Below the pieces are notes generated by a model. The model did not search any database. It saw only the letters and a list, made by a program, of their open reading frames with translations, and was not told the origin of the DNA. The position numbers and the translations under genes were made by a program. Source: Chitinophaga filiformis (GTDB lineage: Bacteria > Bacteroidota > Bacteroidia > Chitinophagales > Chitinophagaceae). Taken from it: a DNA stretch of 64,000 bases. This document shows positions 1-9,150 of the stretch, in pieces; the stretch's first letter is position 1; the number at the start of each line of letters is the position of its first letter. The stretch lies in the NCBI RefSeq assembly GCF_021646545.1, contig NZ_JAKIRP010000007.1, positions 62,001-126,000 of the forward strand, read 5' to 3'.

Positions 1-664
1 TGATATTAGGATAGTTTAGCGGACTATTTATAATATCCTGTGCAGTACTGCCCTCTGACAGTCCAAGTGAGGACCATGCTCTTGTACCGACACAAATAAC
101 AGCGTCGTTATCAATAGCCCTGATCACGGGAATAACCTGGTCTGCATAGCTCTTTATACTTGCCCAGCTTACACCATTCGGTTCATTACATATTTCATAC
201 AGCACGTTATTATTATTCTTGTAGGTGTTGGCAATATCTGTAAAGAATGTGATGGCCCTGCTGGTGTTATAATTGGGATCGCCGGGAGTGAGCATATGAA
301 AATCAATCAATGCATACAATCCCCGGGCTGTAGCCTTATTCACAAATTGTTTAACCAGGGAAGTGTAATAGGATGGATTCGTCTCGTAGCCATCTTCCTG
401 GACGTACATAGATACACGTAATATATCTGCACCCCAGTCACGGGTAAGCGTATCCAATGACGCATCTGTGATACACCCCGCGTACCATTGAATGCCATGG
501 GTGCTCATGCCCCGCAACTGAATAGGATAGCCATTCTGGTTACAGAGTTTTGTACCAACTACTTTAAGCTGGCCGTTCATTGACACCGGTGTTTGTGAAT
601 AGCCGCAGACGGCCGAAAGAAGGCTTACTAATAGGATAACTGGTTTGATTAAGGAGTTTTTCAT
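1..664 (-). CDS. Glycoside hydrolase family 5 endoglucanase, C-terminus cut off by window edge
   Basis: About 221 N-terminal codons are present; the gene runs off the left edge. Translation begins MKNSLIKP at the ATG complementary to 662-664 and opens with a hydrophobic signal peptide ending near CGYSQ. The following text reads like bacterial GH5 cellulases of the CelZ/EglS kind (subfamily 2): LRGMSTHGIQWY, then a WG-ADILRVSMY segment, LIDFHMLTPGDP and YEICNEPNG. The Glu of NEP is the expected acid/base; the nucleophile Glu would lie outside the window. Predicted role: secreted cleavage of beta-1,4-glucan (cellulose or mixed-linkage glucan). It fits the other plant-polysaccharide enzymes here (GH10, GH115). 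No attached carbohydrate-binding or T9SS domain can be judged because the 3' part is missing. Confidence 0.9.
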   Translation of the reverse strand, partial: MKNSLIKPVILLVSLLSAVCGYSQTPVSMNGQLKVVGTKLCNQNGYPIQLRGMSTHGIQWYAGCITDASLDTLTRDWGADILRVSMYVQEDGYETNPSYYTSLVKQFVNKATARGLYALIDFHMLTPGDPNYNTSRAITFFTDIANTYKNNNNVLYEICNEPNGVSWASIKSYADQVIPVIRAIDNDAVICVGTRAWSSLGLSEGSTAQDIINSPLNYPNI

Positions 665-781
665 TCTTGTATTTATTTTGATTATTTAAGGGACATAGGA
701 GGCTCAGGTTGAAAATTGCCGATAGCACTGCTCACGTTAAATGATGATATGGTATAAAGCCGCAATAATGGTTATATAAAA

Positions 782-789
782 CAAATATA
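782..789 (-). promoter_or_regulatory. Candidate -7 element for the GH5 gene
   Basis: On the minus strand the bases read TATATTTG, a perfect match to the Bacteroidota -7 consensus TAnnTTTG. It lies about 118 bases upstream of the GH5 start codon. No TTG -33 element is seen at the usual distance, so this is only a candidate. Confidence 0.35.
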
Positions 790-927
790 TGATGTAAATT
801 GAAGACACCTCTACTCATTTTAAGGCAATAAACAATGAGTACTTCCAAACCTTCGGCATTCTTTCCCTTTTCGTCTACACATTTACCTCCTAAATCTACA
901 GCCCATGTTTCGGGCGCTGCCAATCAA

Positions 928-935
928 TAGCTTTG
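928..935 (+). promoter_or_regulatory. Candidate -7 element for the small membrane protein gene
   Basis: TAGCTTTG matches the Bacteroidota -7 consensus TAnnTTTG and lies 24 bases before the ATG at 960. A clear -33 TTG is absent. Confidence 0.4.
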
Positions 936-959
936 TACTGAATCAAATGTGAATTTATC

Positions 960-1187
960 ATGAAAGCATCTACAGAAAGAAAGATTATCCGCTGGTTGCA
1001 TATTCTCCTGAGCATACCCATCCTTGGCTACATTTATGGGCCGGTATCCACCATGCCTGCGGCTGCCAATGCAGTTCGTTTTGTTTTCCTTCCTGTTGTG
1101 GTACTGAGCGGGTTCTTTATGTGGAAACGGCACTGGTTCAGGAGAAAATCAGTTAACAGACAGGTACCCCGGGTCCGGCAGGCCTGA
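960..1187 (+). CDS. Small membrane protein, uncharacterised Bacteroidota family
   Basis: A 75-residue protein starting MKASTERKIIRWLH with two hydrophobic stretches (about residues 11-27 and 38-55) and a basic tail containing MWKRHWFRRK. The WLHILLSIPILGYIYGP and FLPVVVLSGFFMWK blocks look like those of small Bacteroidota inner-membrane proteins of unknown role. The gene stands alone, with a -7-like element just upstream. Function not known; the call of a real gene rests on membrane topology, the upstream promoter-like motif and remembered family resemblance. Confidence 0.65.
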   Translation: MKASTERKIIRWLHILLSIPILGYIYGPVSTMPAAANAVRFVFLPVVVLSGFFMWKRHWFRRKSVNRQVPRVRQA

Positions 1188-1222
1188 TATCAGCGGCGGA
1201 CGTTAGAGAAGCACATTCGCAA

Positions 1223-2506
1223 TTATTGAAAGTCGTTTTCATAGACAACTTTACCATCAGGGCCTGTGAGCGAAATATCGTCGATTTCAAAAAGGCCGTT
1301 TGCACTGAATATCAGCCCGGTAATGAGGCCGGACGATTTTGTATAAGATCTGCTGAATATTTCTTTCTGATCTATATAGAACCGGGCTTCCTTATTTTTC
1401 ACATTCACTTCAATATTATGCCATTGGCGAATATCACAACCAAAAGCAGACAGGTCGGTAGTTTTTCCGCTCATGTAATGCTCTCCCACATTTGCATCGA
1501 TAGTACCGGTGCAGCCGGGAAGCGTTGTAAAGAAATATAATGAATTGTGCTGACCGCATATTTCCTGCATGATCATCGGGCACATGACATTTTTAAGTGC
1601 CGTAAACCGCATTCTCGCCCGGAACCGGAAGTCATCGCTATCCGCCTTAAATACTTCCGGAAAGTAAGTGTACGTATAAAAGTTTTCCTGCTGAGGATCT
1701 ATTTTGCTGTTAACTATATCCTCGCGCGTCAGGGTTAATTTACCCTCTTTCACCGGTGTGGCAGCATGGATATAAGTGGGTAGTCCCCGGAAAAGCTCCG
1801 GTTTGCTGAAAAAGAACCAGTCGTTCGTCGGGATGCTTACATCAATGGTTTTGACCACCTTATTATTGACGATCAGCTTTGCATTATGATAACCCGGTTC
1901 ATAGTATATATCAGTTAACGTATGACTATTTTTATCAATTCTCACCCTCCTGTCCCTATCCCATGACTGCTGGATAAAGAAACTGTCACCATCCACCTTG
2001 CTGACGTCATATGTAAATACCACTGTGTTGGGAATATCGTTGCTGGTGATCTTCCTGACTGAAAAAGAAACATCCTTTTCATTGACCGTATCAGTTTTCG
2101 AAAAATAGGTGTACGATACGATCATCAGGAAAAGAAGAACGGCAGCAGGAATAAACCATTTATAAGACACCCGGCGTTTCCTGCCTTCGGTTACCTCGTC
2201 CGGCAACGGCGGCGCTTCTTCCCCGGCACTATTCATCTTTTCTTGTTGCCTGCTCCTGAAATCCTGCCAGCTCTCATACCCAAGGTAAGTACTGATAGCA
2301 TTCAGGGTAGCTACCTGTGGTAAGCGGTTGAACTGTCCGTTTAACAGTCGCTTGATAGTGGACACACTGATGAGGATACCTGTGTTTTTCTCGATTTCTC
2401 CGGATAGGTGCTCAAAATCCCGCTGCCGCAGTGATTCCGGATCAGAAAAGCCTGATTTACAGACAATTTCCAATAGGCAGATCTTTATCAGTTCCTTATC
2501 ATTCAT
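1223..2506 (-). CDS. Membrane-anchored protein with HTH-like N-terminal domain and extracytoplasmic concanavalin-like domain
   Basis: I place the start at MNDKELIKIC (ATG complementary to 2504-2506), giving 427 residues; a longer in-frame reading exists but its extra 39 residues have no sensible character. Residues 1-90 are helical and cytoplasmic, with an HTH-like block (ISVSTIKRLLNGQFN, then ATLNAISTYLGYESWQDF). Residues 117-135 are a single membrane segment. The outer part has a PKD-like beta region (about 150-235) and a C-terminal jelly-roll resembling LamG/DUF1080-type domains, with FEIDDISLTGPDGK near the end. The layout, inside DNA-binding-like domain plus outside ligand-binding-like domain, suggests a one-component membrane sensor or a structural anchor; neither is proven. 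Divergently arranged with the next gene (start codons about 115 bases apart). Confidence 0.75.
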   Translation of the reverse strand: MNDKELIKICLLEIVCKSGFSDPESLRQRDFEHLSGEIEKNTGILISVSTIKRLLNGQFNRLPQVATLNAISTYLGYESWQDFRSRQQEKMNSAGEEAPPLPDEVTEGRKRRVSYKWFIPAAVLLFLMIVSYTYFSKTDTVNEKDVSFSVRKITSNDIPNTVVFTYDVSKVDGDSFFIQQSWDRDRRVRIDKNSHTLTDIYYEPGYHNAKLIVNNKVVKTIDVSIPTNDWFFFSKPELFRGLPTYIHAATPVKEGKLTLTREDIVNSKIDPQQENFYTYTYFPEVFKADSDDFRFRARMRFTALKNVMCPMIMQEICGQHNSLYFFTTLPGCTGTIDANVGEHYMSGKTTDLSAFGCDIRQWHNIEVNVKNKEARFYIDQKEIFSRSYTKSSGLITGLIFSANGLFEIDDISLTGPDGKVVYENDFQ

Positions 2507-2622
2507 GTCAGATTGATTGCAGTTTGAACAACTTTGAACGGGTTTTGAACGAGAAATTAATACGTGGTCACCGATTTTTGGAAGTACGAACCAATTAAAA
2601 ATAACGATTAAAATTGTAACCA

Positions 2623-3132
2623 ATGAACCGATTCTGGAAAGCGGTACTCCTTACTACCCTGATCGCGGGTACGCTGGATATCATTGCAGCCCACGTTGAT
2701 CAAACCATTCGCACAGGGGCATTCCCTCACAGGATGTTTTATGTAATAGCCGGGGGCGCTATCGGGTTAAAAACCGCCTTAAACGGAGGTCCCCTCATTA
2801 TCGCACTGGGCGTTTTCATCCACTATTTTATCTCTTTCTCCTTCACGCTTTTCTTCTTCCTGCTTTATCCTGCAATCAGCAAGGTGTCGTCCAATAAATA
2901 CCTGAATGGCTTACTATACACCATATTTGTATGGGTGATGATGAATTTCATTGTGTTACCGCTTACCGCACTTCCTTCCCGACCATTTGTTTTTAATATA
3001 CATCAGGTAACAGGTTTTCTGGTCCTGGCCGTCGTATTTGGCACGCCTATATCATTATTGGCTGCTAAATACTATACATCGCAAATAGCTGAGGGTACAA
3101 TACACAGCAGACAGCAGGCAGGGCTCATTTAA
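2623..3132 (+). CDS. Four-helix integral membrane protein of unknown function
   Basis: 169 residues with four hydrophobic helices (about 7-25, 52-80, 90-118, 128-150). It begins MNRFWKAVLLTTLIAGTLDI and has the polar signature FIHYFISFSFTLFFF. It resembles a small Bacteroidota membrane family related in appearance to YagU/DUF1440-like proteins, but I cannot assign a function. Divergent from the membrane-anchored HTH-like gene, so the two could share a control region at about 2507-2622. Confidence 0.65.
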   Translation: MNRFWKAVLLTTLIAGTLDIIAAHVDQTIRTGAFPHRMFYVIAGGAIGLKTALNGGPLIIALGVFIHYFISFSFTLFFFLLYPAISKVSSNKYLNGLLYTIFVWVMMNFIVLPLTALPSRPFVFNIHQVTGFLVLAVVFGTPISLLAAKYYTSQIAEGTIHSRQQAGLI

Positions 3133-3252
3133 AGGTAACAACCACGTCTGGTGGCCCTTACTCCGTATGTGAGCACTTGCCTGCTCATGCTGAAATATTT
3201 TTAACGGCCGATTTCTAATACATTTCATATTTTCATACTATAATTAACCGAA

Positions 3253-3789
3253 ATGAATGTATTAATCCGCCTTCAGTTGATCCTTTCGATAGTTGTTTGT
3301 CTAACCTGTGCAAAAACCTATGCTTCGCAGGGAACAATACAAACAAATACAGATACCTCAGCCGCTATAGCTGCTATCAGAACAACCTATAGAAACATAA
3401 ACACCGCTCCGCTCACCACACAATTATTTAAGTACGAGTCTGCCGGTTGCGCCGAGGATGGACAGGTCAAATATTTCTTTAACCAGAAAAAAGAGATCGT
3501 AAAGATTGTGGAATCAGGTAGTATAGGCGATGGTTCCTGGAGCCGCGAATTTTATTTCGAGGCGGGCAAGCTCATTTTCAGTTATGAGTTCCAGATCGGC
3601 GGACCAGCTGATGGTCCGGATACCAAAAGCGAGTTCCGTACCTATGTAAAAGGTGACCAGGTACTGCGTTTTATGGACGGTAAGAATATTCTCCCTGCCG
3701 CTGAGAAATCAGCCGATGCATTAAAGGTCTCTTATAAGCTTATTAAGGCGTATACAACCAAAAAGTTTGCGGAAGCCCTGTGTGAGTAA
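3253..3789 (+). CDS. Secreted orphan protein
   Basis: 178 residues starting MNVLIRLQLILSIVVCLTCAKTYAS, a clear signal peptide cleaved near YAS-QG. The mature part contains Tyr/Phe-rich beta-strand text such as SREFYFEAGKLIFSYEF, with two cysteines (CAED and the penultimate LCE) that could form a disulphide. No family recognised. It is monocistronic, followed by a strong intrinsic terminator. Confidence 0.65.
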   Translation: MNVLIRLQLILSIVVCLTCAKTYASQGTIQTNTDTSAAIAAIRTTYRNINTAPLTTQLFKYESAGCAEDGQVKYFFNQKKEIVKIVESGSIGDGSWSREFYFEAGKLIFSYEFQIGGPADGPDTKSEFRTYVKGDQVLRFMDGKNILPAAEKSADALKVSYKLIKAYTTKKFAEALCE

Positions 3790-3823
3790 GTAACGCTCTT
3801 TTTCAGGATGTAATGAACGAAAA

Positions 3824-3862
3824 GAAGGTGTTTTCAGCAATGGAGACACCTTCTTTCTTTTT
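3824..3862 (+). terminator. Intrinsic terminator after the secreted orphan gene
   Basis: A 12-bp stem (3824-3835 with 3842-3853, two G-T pairs) and 6-base loop, followed by TTTCTTTTT. The remaining bases up to 4115 hold no gene that I can see; they are a pyrimidine-rich, unremarkable upstream region for the protease. Confidence 0.8.
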
Positions 3863-4115
3863 GACTAGAATAAGGCTGCGCCAGGGCCTCATACAGATAA
3901 ATGACTACCCGACGCCATCATACCGGATAAAGGCAGCCGTTCAACTCCCCCCCTCTCCTCCCTTCCCCAAACAGACATGATATACCGCAGCAGTGCTCTC
4001 CGTTAACTTCGCATAGCATACCAATTGAGGCACCGTGTTCTGACAAACCCTATTATAACCCATCCATCCCAGGAAAATATATGCTGTCTCTTTTAAAACC
4101 CTAAAACACCTCATT

Positions 4116-6899
4116 ATGAGAAAACCGTTATTCTTACTGTTATGGTTGCTGTTTGCATGCCATATATCCAACGCCCAGGTGAGCAGAGGCGGAAGACCCT
4201 ATAGTTATTCAGCAACGTTGACAGAACAGATCACTACCAAAACTATCCCTTCATTATCACAGGAAAATCTCAGAAAAGAAGATGTGCAGCGCGAAAAACA
4301 GGGATTACCTTTACGCGTCGGTATTATCGTGCCGACAGACTATTCATTGAATAATACAGGCACCTGGAGCACATTGTCCAATGGCGACCGTATATGGCGA
4401 CTGAAGATCGATGTACAGGGGGCTTTGGCTACTTCCCTGTATTACAACAACTTCCATTTACCGCAAGGCGCCTCATTGTACATCTATAATGAAGACCATT
4501 CGCAGCTGATCGGTAGTTATACAAGCGCCAACAACCAGGAGGGCGGCCTGTTTGCTACTGAAATACTCAAAGGCAATGCCTGTATCATAGAGTATTATGA
4601 GCCAGGTGCAGTAAGAGGCAGAGGCCATTTCACCATCAGCGGCGTGAACAACATCTATAGTGAAAGGATCCCGGAAGCAAGACATAACCAGCAGAAAGAC
4701 TTCGGAGATGCCGGTAGCTGTAATGTGAATGTGAACTGTCCTGAAGGCGCCAACTGGCAGAATCAGAAACGCGCTGTAGCCCGGATCTTACTGAGACTGG
4801 GTGGCGCAGCTTACCTGTGTTCAGGCGCCCTGGTAAATAATGCGCGCAGCGATTGCAAGCCGTATTTCCTGACTGCCAATCACTGCGGATCTGATGCCTC
4901 TGCTTCAGACTTTAGTCAGTGGATATTCTATTTCAACTATGAGGCCCCTTCGTGTGCCAATCCTGCCAATGAGCCGGTGAGCAACACTATCACCGGTTGT
5001 GTGCAGCGTGCCAGATCGGGCGATACCGGAGAAGCAGATGGATCAGATTTCCAGTTGCTGCAATTCACTTCATCTATTCCTGCCTCTTACAACGTATACT
5101 ATGCAGGTTGGAATGCTAATGATGTAGCCAGCCCCAGTGGTGTGACTATCCACCACCCTGCAGGCGATATCAAGAAGATCTCCACTTATACCACTCCGCT
5201 TACAAACGACAACTTCAATACAACAGGTCCTCCCTATACTCACTGGAAAGCAGTATGGGCACAGACACAAACTAACTGGAGCGTAACCGAGGGTGGATCT
5301 TCCGGTTCTCCCCTGTTCAATAGCGCAGGACAGATCGTAGGACAGTTATCCGGAGGTCCTTCCAGCTGTACAGCATCTGCAGCTAATAAGAATGACGAAT
5401 ACGGTAAAATGTCTTACAACTGGACCTCCAACGGTACCGATATATTACACCAGTTGAAACCCTGGCTGGACCCTGACAACACGGGTATACTATCGCTGGC
5501 AGGCACCAACTATCCTTGCGGTGATACTACTGATCAATCCTGCACAGATCTTTACGAGCCTAATAATACACTGGCAACAGCCTATACTATCGTAACTGAT
5601 ACTGATATCAGGGGAACTATCAATACCCCATCTGATACAGATTACTTCAAGGTAGTAGTGACGGATAGCTCTTACCTGGGAGCCTACCTTGATAACCTGG
5701 GCGCTAATTTTGACCTCCGCCTGCTATCGGCTACAGGTAGTCAGCTAGCCAGTTCACAGAACACAGGCACCACTCCTGATTCTCTGTTTTCAATCGTCGC
5801 GGCAGGTACATATTACATACAGATATACGGCCGTGATGGTGCTGTATATGACAGTATCTGTTACAGACTGCATACGTCTTCATATATAATAGGAGGATGT
5901 ACCGATCAGCTGGAAAGCAATAATACCCTGGCAACTGCAGGTGCCATCTTCACCGGTTCTACACTCACGGCCCTGATCGCATCTGCCAGTGATGTGGATT
6001 ATTACCGCATTACAACCACAGGTACCAACACTATCACAGTCAACCTCTCTAATCTGCCGGCAGATTACGACGTCCGGTTACTGTCTTCTACAGGAACTCA
6101 GCTGGCTGTATCACAGAATGGTGGTACCAGCGCAGAAACGATCACCTATAACAGCGCAACCGCTGGTACCTATTACGTATATGTATATGGTTACAATGGT
6201 GCATTCAGTGCCAGCAAATGCTACCATTTACTGGTTACCGCCACTCCTTCCGTTGCGTGTACAAACACCTTCGAGCCAAACAATACGCGGGCAACAGCTG
6301 CAAGCATCGGCGTAAACACGGAAATCAGTTCACAAGTTGCCACTTCAACAGATATTGACTGGTTTAAGTTCACGACTACCACAGCACAGCCACATATTGA
6401 AGTATTGCTCAGCAACCTGCCGGCAGACTACGATGTCTATCTGTACGATTCTACCGGCACACTGCGGGGCAGCTCTGAAAACGGCAGTACCAGCAGCGAG
6501 AGAATTGTGTATAACAATGGTCCGGTAGGTGCTTATTACATACGGGTAGTTGGCTATAACGGTGCATCCAGCACCAGCGTATGCTACAAGCTGACCGCCA
6601 ATATCAGCAGTACACCGAAAAGCGCTGCCGTAAGTAAAAACAGTAAAACCATTGGCCGCGAACTGCATGTATACCCGGTACCATCAGCAGGTAAAGTCTA
6701 TACAGAACTGAACAGCACAGGCAATAAACTGCAATATATTACTGTGACAGATATGACCGGTAAGGTAGTGTTTACTAAACAGTACAGGGTTGTATCAGGT
6801 TATAACCGTCTTGAAATAGTATTACCATCGTCTTTGCAGAATGGTATCTACATTATTTCCGATGGCACGAATGCAAGGAAAATAGTATTGCAGCGATAA
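4116..6899 (+). CDS. Secreted lysyl-endopeptidase-like serine protease with three PPC repeats and T9SS sorting domain
   Basis: 927 residues. Signal peptide at 1-20 (ending CHISNA). A propeptide-like region is followed by a chymotrypsin-fold catalytic domain at about 200-460, like Achromobacter lysyl endopeptidase: His256 in LTANHCG, Asp311 in GSDFQLL, Ser396 in GGSSGSP, with several cysteines for disulphides. Three prepeptidase C-terminal (PPC) beta domains follow (about 475-590, 590-710, 710-830), each opening with a LE/YEPNNT-like motif and closing with a YYI/VxxxGxxGA block. Residues about 845-927 form a T9SS type-A sorting domain (LHVYPVPSAGKVYTEL, then NGIYIISDGTNARKIVLQR). It should be exported through Sec and then T9SS to the surface or medium, where it digests protein. 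Single gene with its own terminator. Confidence 0.92.
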   Translation: MRKPLFLLLWLLFACHISNAQVSRGGRPYSYSATLTEQITTKTIPSLSQENLRKEDVQREKQGLPLRVGIIVPTDYSLNNTGTWSTLSNGDRIWRLKIDVQGALATSLYYNNFHLPQGASLYIYNEDHSQLIGSYTSANNQEGGLFATEILKGNACIIEYYEPGAVRGRGHFTISGVNNIYSERIPEARHNQQKDFGDAGSCNVNVNCPEGANWQNQKRAVARILLRLGGAAYLCSGALVNNARSDCKPYFLTANHCGSDASASDFSQWIFYFNYEAPSCANPANEPVSNTITGCVQRARSGDTGEADGSDFQLLQFTSSIPASYNVYYAGWNANDVASPSGVTIHHPAGDIKKISTYTTPLTNDNFNTTGPPYTHWKAVWAQTQTNWSVTEGGSSGSPLFNSAGQIVGQLSGGPSSCTASAANKNDEYGKMSYNWTSNGTDILHQLKPWLDPDNTGILSLAGTNYPCGDTTDQSCTDLYEPNNTLATAYTIVTDTDIRGTINTPSDTDYFKVVVTDSSYLGAYLDNLGANFDLRLLSATGSQLASSQNTGTTPDSLFSIVAAGTYYIQIYGRDGAVYDSICYRLHTSSYIIGGCTDQLESNNTLATAGAIFTGSTLTALIASASDVDYYRITTTGTNTITVNLSNLPADYDVRLLSSTGTQLAVSQNGGTSAETITYNSATAGTYYVYVYGYNGAFSASKCYHLLVTATPSVACTNTFEPNNTRATAASIGVNTEISSQVATSTDIDWFKFTTTTAQPHIEVLLSNLPADYDVYLYDSTGTLRGSSENGSTSSERIVYNNGPVGAYYIRVVGYNGASSTSVCYKLTANISSTPKSAAVSKNSKTIGRELHVYPVPSAGKVYTELNSTGNKLQYITVTDMTGKVVFTKQYRVVSGYNRLEIVLPSSLQNGIYIISDGTNARKIVLQR

Positions 6900-6927
6900 T
6901 ATTTTAGACGGATGGATGGAAGAAAAG

Positions 6928-6956
6928 GCGGTTCAGCAATGGACCGCTTTTTTTTT
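6928..6956 (+). terminator. Intrinsic terminator after the protease gene
   Basis: Stem GCGGTTC with GGACCGC (6928-6934 and 6941-6947) and a 6-base loop, followed by a run of nine T. Confidence 0.9.
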
Positions 6957-6991
6957 AAAGCTACTAATATTTCATATCCCCTCCCTGATCG

Positions 6992-7840
6992 TCATCTGGG
7001 TAAACGCCTTAATAGCTTTTCAATGCGATCAGCTGTTTTAGGTCCATTGTCAGTAACTTGCGCGGCAAATGCACGAATGTCTTCAACATCGGCCGGTACT
7101 TTGCTATAGTCCAGGTGTCCAAGAACGACTAATGTATTATAAATGCCATTCTGATTGTCCTTATGGCCGCTGGCATAACTCAATAACGATGGAACTAATT
7201 GCGGGGATTCAGCATAATTTGTCATGAGATCATTATAGGCCGCACCGCGAACAGAAGCCTTTGCACTAAACAGCTCTTCTATAACAGTATTTAAGGGCTT
7301 CCGCGCAACAGTCCGCACCCGCGAAGAGGGACTGGATGAGCGTAAATCAATGGCGGTAGCGTTGACATCTTCTCTGAGTACCTTCAGCGCCACATTTGAG
7401 CCCAACTGGGCGTTATCCAGTTCATCTGAGATCTTTTCAATGTTCCTGGTATTTCGCGCAAAAATGCTATCCAGCCGTCTTACTTCCATCCCTAGCGAAT
7501 CACGTTTTTGACTGAGCTGCCGTACTTCCAGGTTGGCCAGATCCTTTTTCCTTAAAGCACTGTCTAACTCGTTCTGTGCTTTGACGCTTTTAATCTCATA
7601 CAAAACACCTTGCGTTATTACACCGCTTACGGCTACAAAAATAGCGACCAATCCTGTCCAGGTACTGATTTTCTTATACTCAGACTTGTTCAGCTCTCTA
7701 ACTTTTAGTTTAAGTTCTTCTATTCTCAGTGATTGCTCTACTTTATCTAAGGGGTTGTCTACGTTAGTCGTTTCTGCTTTCTTGATGTTTATGTCGGCAA
7801 CAGGAGGCTCAACGTTGAAATTGTCAGTTTTATCAACCAT
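6992..7840 (-). CDS. Membrane protein with coiled coil and HEAT-like C-terminus
   Basis: The start is placed at MVDKTDNF (ATG complementary to 7838-7840), which has AAAGG upstream; an upstream in-frame extension looks non-coding. 282 residues: acidic N-terminus 1-30, helical segment 33-58, one membrane helix at about 60-81, long coiled coil 85-150 (KAQNELDSALRKKDL), then a globular helical region with HEAT/armadillo flavour (AKASVRGAAYNDLMTNY, then SLLSYASGHKDNQNGIYNTLVVLGHL). The C-terminal part would lie in the periplasm if the N-terminus is inside. Function unknown. Confidence 0.65.
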   Translation of the reverse strand: MVDKTDNFNVEPPVADINIKKAETTNVDNPLDKVEQSLRIEELKLKVRELNKSEYKKISTWTGLVAIFVAVSGVITQGVLYEIKSVKAQNELDSALRKKDLANLEVRQLSQKRDSLGMEVRRLDSIFARNTRNIEKISDELDNAQLGSNVALKVLREDVNATAIDLRSSSPSSRVRTVARKPLNTVIEELFSAKASVRGAAYNDLMTNYAESPQLVPSLLSYASGHKDNQNGIYNTLVVLGHLDYSKVPADVEDIRAFAAQVTDNGPKTADRIEKLLRRLPR

Positions 7841-8055
7841 AACCTTTTCTTTACAATTTAAATTGGGCAAATAATACTGGCAATACCAACTAGTTGGTAT
7901 TTTTATCCGTTCACATGCCATGTATGTGGGCGCCAGCATTCGCCCCATATTGAACCGGCAGGAAAAAGTGTTGAAAATCACACCTGATTTATATTACTTT
8001 GCCATTGCAATTATCCGATAATACGGTAAACCTGAACTCATGCAGGCTTTAACTT

Positions 8056-8619
8056 ATGCAGGAAAAACTGAGAGAACATATAGAAAAGATCATACCGCTC
8101 ACTGACGATGAGTTTGCGCTCGTGTTGACTCATTTCACTTCCAAAAAGTTCAGGAAACATCAATTTCTTATTCAGGAAGGGGATGCTGTAAAGTACGCTT
8201 ACTTTGTACTTTCCGGGCTTTTAAAGCTTGTATATACTGATGCTTCAGAAAAGCAGCACATTGTATCCTTTGCAATGGAAGACTGGTGGGAAAGTGATTA
8301 TTATGCCTTTTATACGCAGACTAAAGCCACTATGTCTTTAGAATGTCTTGAAGATACGGAAGTCCTTTGCCTTTCCTTTGAAGATTACAAAAAACTGTGC
8401 AATTCGCTACAGAAGATGGAACGTTTCTTTCTTGAAAAGACTAACGCTGGCTTTCTCGCAGCACAGCGCCGCATCATATCCCTGATAACATCCAACGCCA
8501 AAGAGCGTTATGAACAGCTCCTCAAACAATACCCGGCACTTATTCAGCGTGTGCCCAAAAGCCTCCTTGCTACCTATCTGGGTGTTTCCCGCGAAACCCT
8601 GAGCAGATTATCCTCCTAG
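8056..8619 (+). CDS. Crp/Fnr-family transcriptional regulator
   Basis: 187 residues. The N-terminal cyclic-nucleotide-binding-like beta roll spans about 20-120 (FLIQEGDAVKYAYFVLSGLLKLVY). The C-terminal winged helix is about 140-187 and ends in the recognition helix LGVSRETLSRLSS, close to the normal end of this short Bacteroidota subfamily. No cysteines suited to an Fe-S cluster are placed as in E. coli Fnr. It is followed by a palindrome with CRP-type half sites and then a RidA-family gene in the same direction, suggesting that it may control that gene or itself. Signal ligand unknown. Confidence 0.88.
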   Translation: MQEKLREHIEKIIPLTDDEFALVLTHFTSKKFRKHQFLIQEGDAVKYAYFVLSGLLKLVYTDASEKQHIVSFAMEDWWESDYYAFYTQTKATMSLECLEDTEVLCLSFEDYKKLCNSLQKMERFFLEKTNAGFLAAQRRIISLITSNAKERYEQLLKQYPALIQRVPKSLLATYLGVSRETLSRLSS

Positions 8620-8635
8620 TGTGACAAACATCACT
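8620..8635. promoter_or_regulatory. CRP/FNR-type operator palindrome
   Basis: TGTGACAAACATCACT fits the pattern TGTGA-N6-TCACA with one mismatch. It starts just behind the stop codon of the Crp/Fnr-family gene and about 106 bases before the RidA-family ATG. A second layer is an 8-bp inverted repeat, TGACAAAC at 8622-8629 with GTTTGTCA at 8649-8656, which contains a TTTG that could be a -33 element. Inference: binding site for the upstream regulator acting on the RidA gene. Confidence 0.5.
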
Positions 8636-8740
8636 TTTTATTCGTGCGGTTTGTCAAAAATTAAGTCCTCCGGTATTCGGAATTTTGACCCGTAAATGTC
8701 AAACACAGTGCCGCATTGGCACAAACAAAAACCGAATAAA

Positions 8741-9130
8741 ATGGAAATAAGAAACATTAACCCATGGAAATGGCAGGACGCTCGTAGTTATTCGCAGGCT
8801 GTTGAAGTAAAAGATGTACAAGGTACCCTGTATTGTTCAGGCCAGGCCGCTATAGATGCTGATGGGACATCAAGTAATGCGGATATGAAATCCCAGTTAA
8901 TTCAGGCAATACAAAACCTGGAGCAATTAATCACTGAAGCTGGGTACGAATGCAAAAACATTGTGCGGCTCAATATCTATACGACTGCCACAGATGAGCT
9001 TTGGCCTAACTTTCCCATTCTGCAGGATTGGATCGCAAAGCATGGCATCAGGCAAGCTGTTACTATGTTAGAAGTGAAAAGCCTTTTTGAAACGTTAAAG
9101 GTCGAGCTGGAAGCTACTGTAGTAAAGTAA
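8741..9130 (+). CDS. RidA (YjgF/YER057c/UK114) family protein
   Basis: 129 residues when started at MEIRNINPWKWQDARSYSQA; the upstream in-frame extension is unlikely because it crosses the probable promoter. RidA-family signs are LYCSGQAAIDADG near residue 30, MKSQLIQAIQNLEQLITEAG and IRQAVTMLEVKSLF, with the Arg in the place of the enamine-deaminase Arg. RidA proteins are cytoplasmic trimers that hydrolyse reactive enamine/imine intermediates; members of other subgroups have different substrates. It lies downstream of a Crp/Fnr regulator and a CRP-like site. Confidence 0.88.
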   Translation: MEIRNINPWKWQDARSYSQAVEVKDVQGTLYCSGQAAIDADGTSSNADMKSQLIQAIQNLEQLITEAGYECKNIVRLNIYTTATDELWPNFPILQDWIAKHGIRQAVTMLEVKSLFETLKVELEATVVK

Positions 9131-9150
9131 TTGCAAAGAACTGCTAACAG

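Noticed and set aside
2507..2623. N-terminal extension of the membrane-anchored HTH-like protein
   Set aside because: The 39 extra residues have no matching character and would overlap the divergent control region; MNDKELIK is the natural start.
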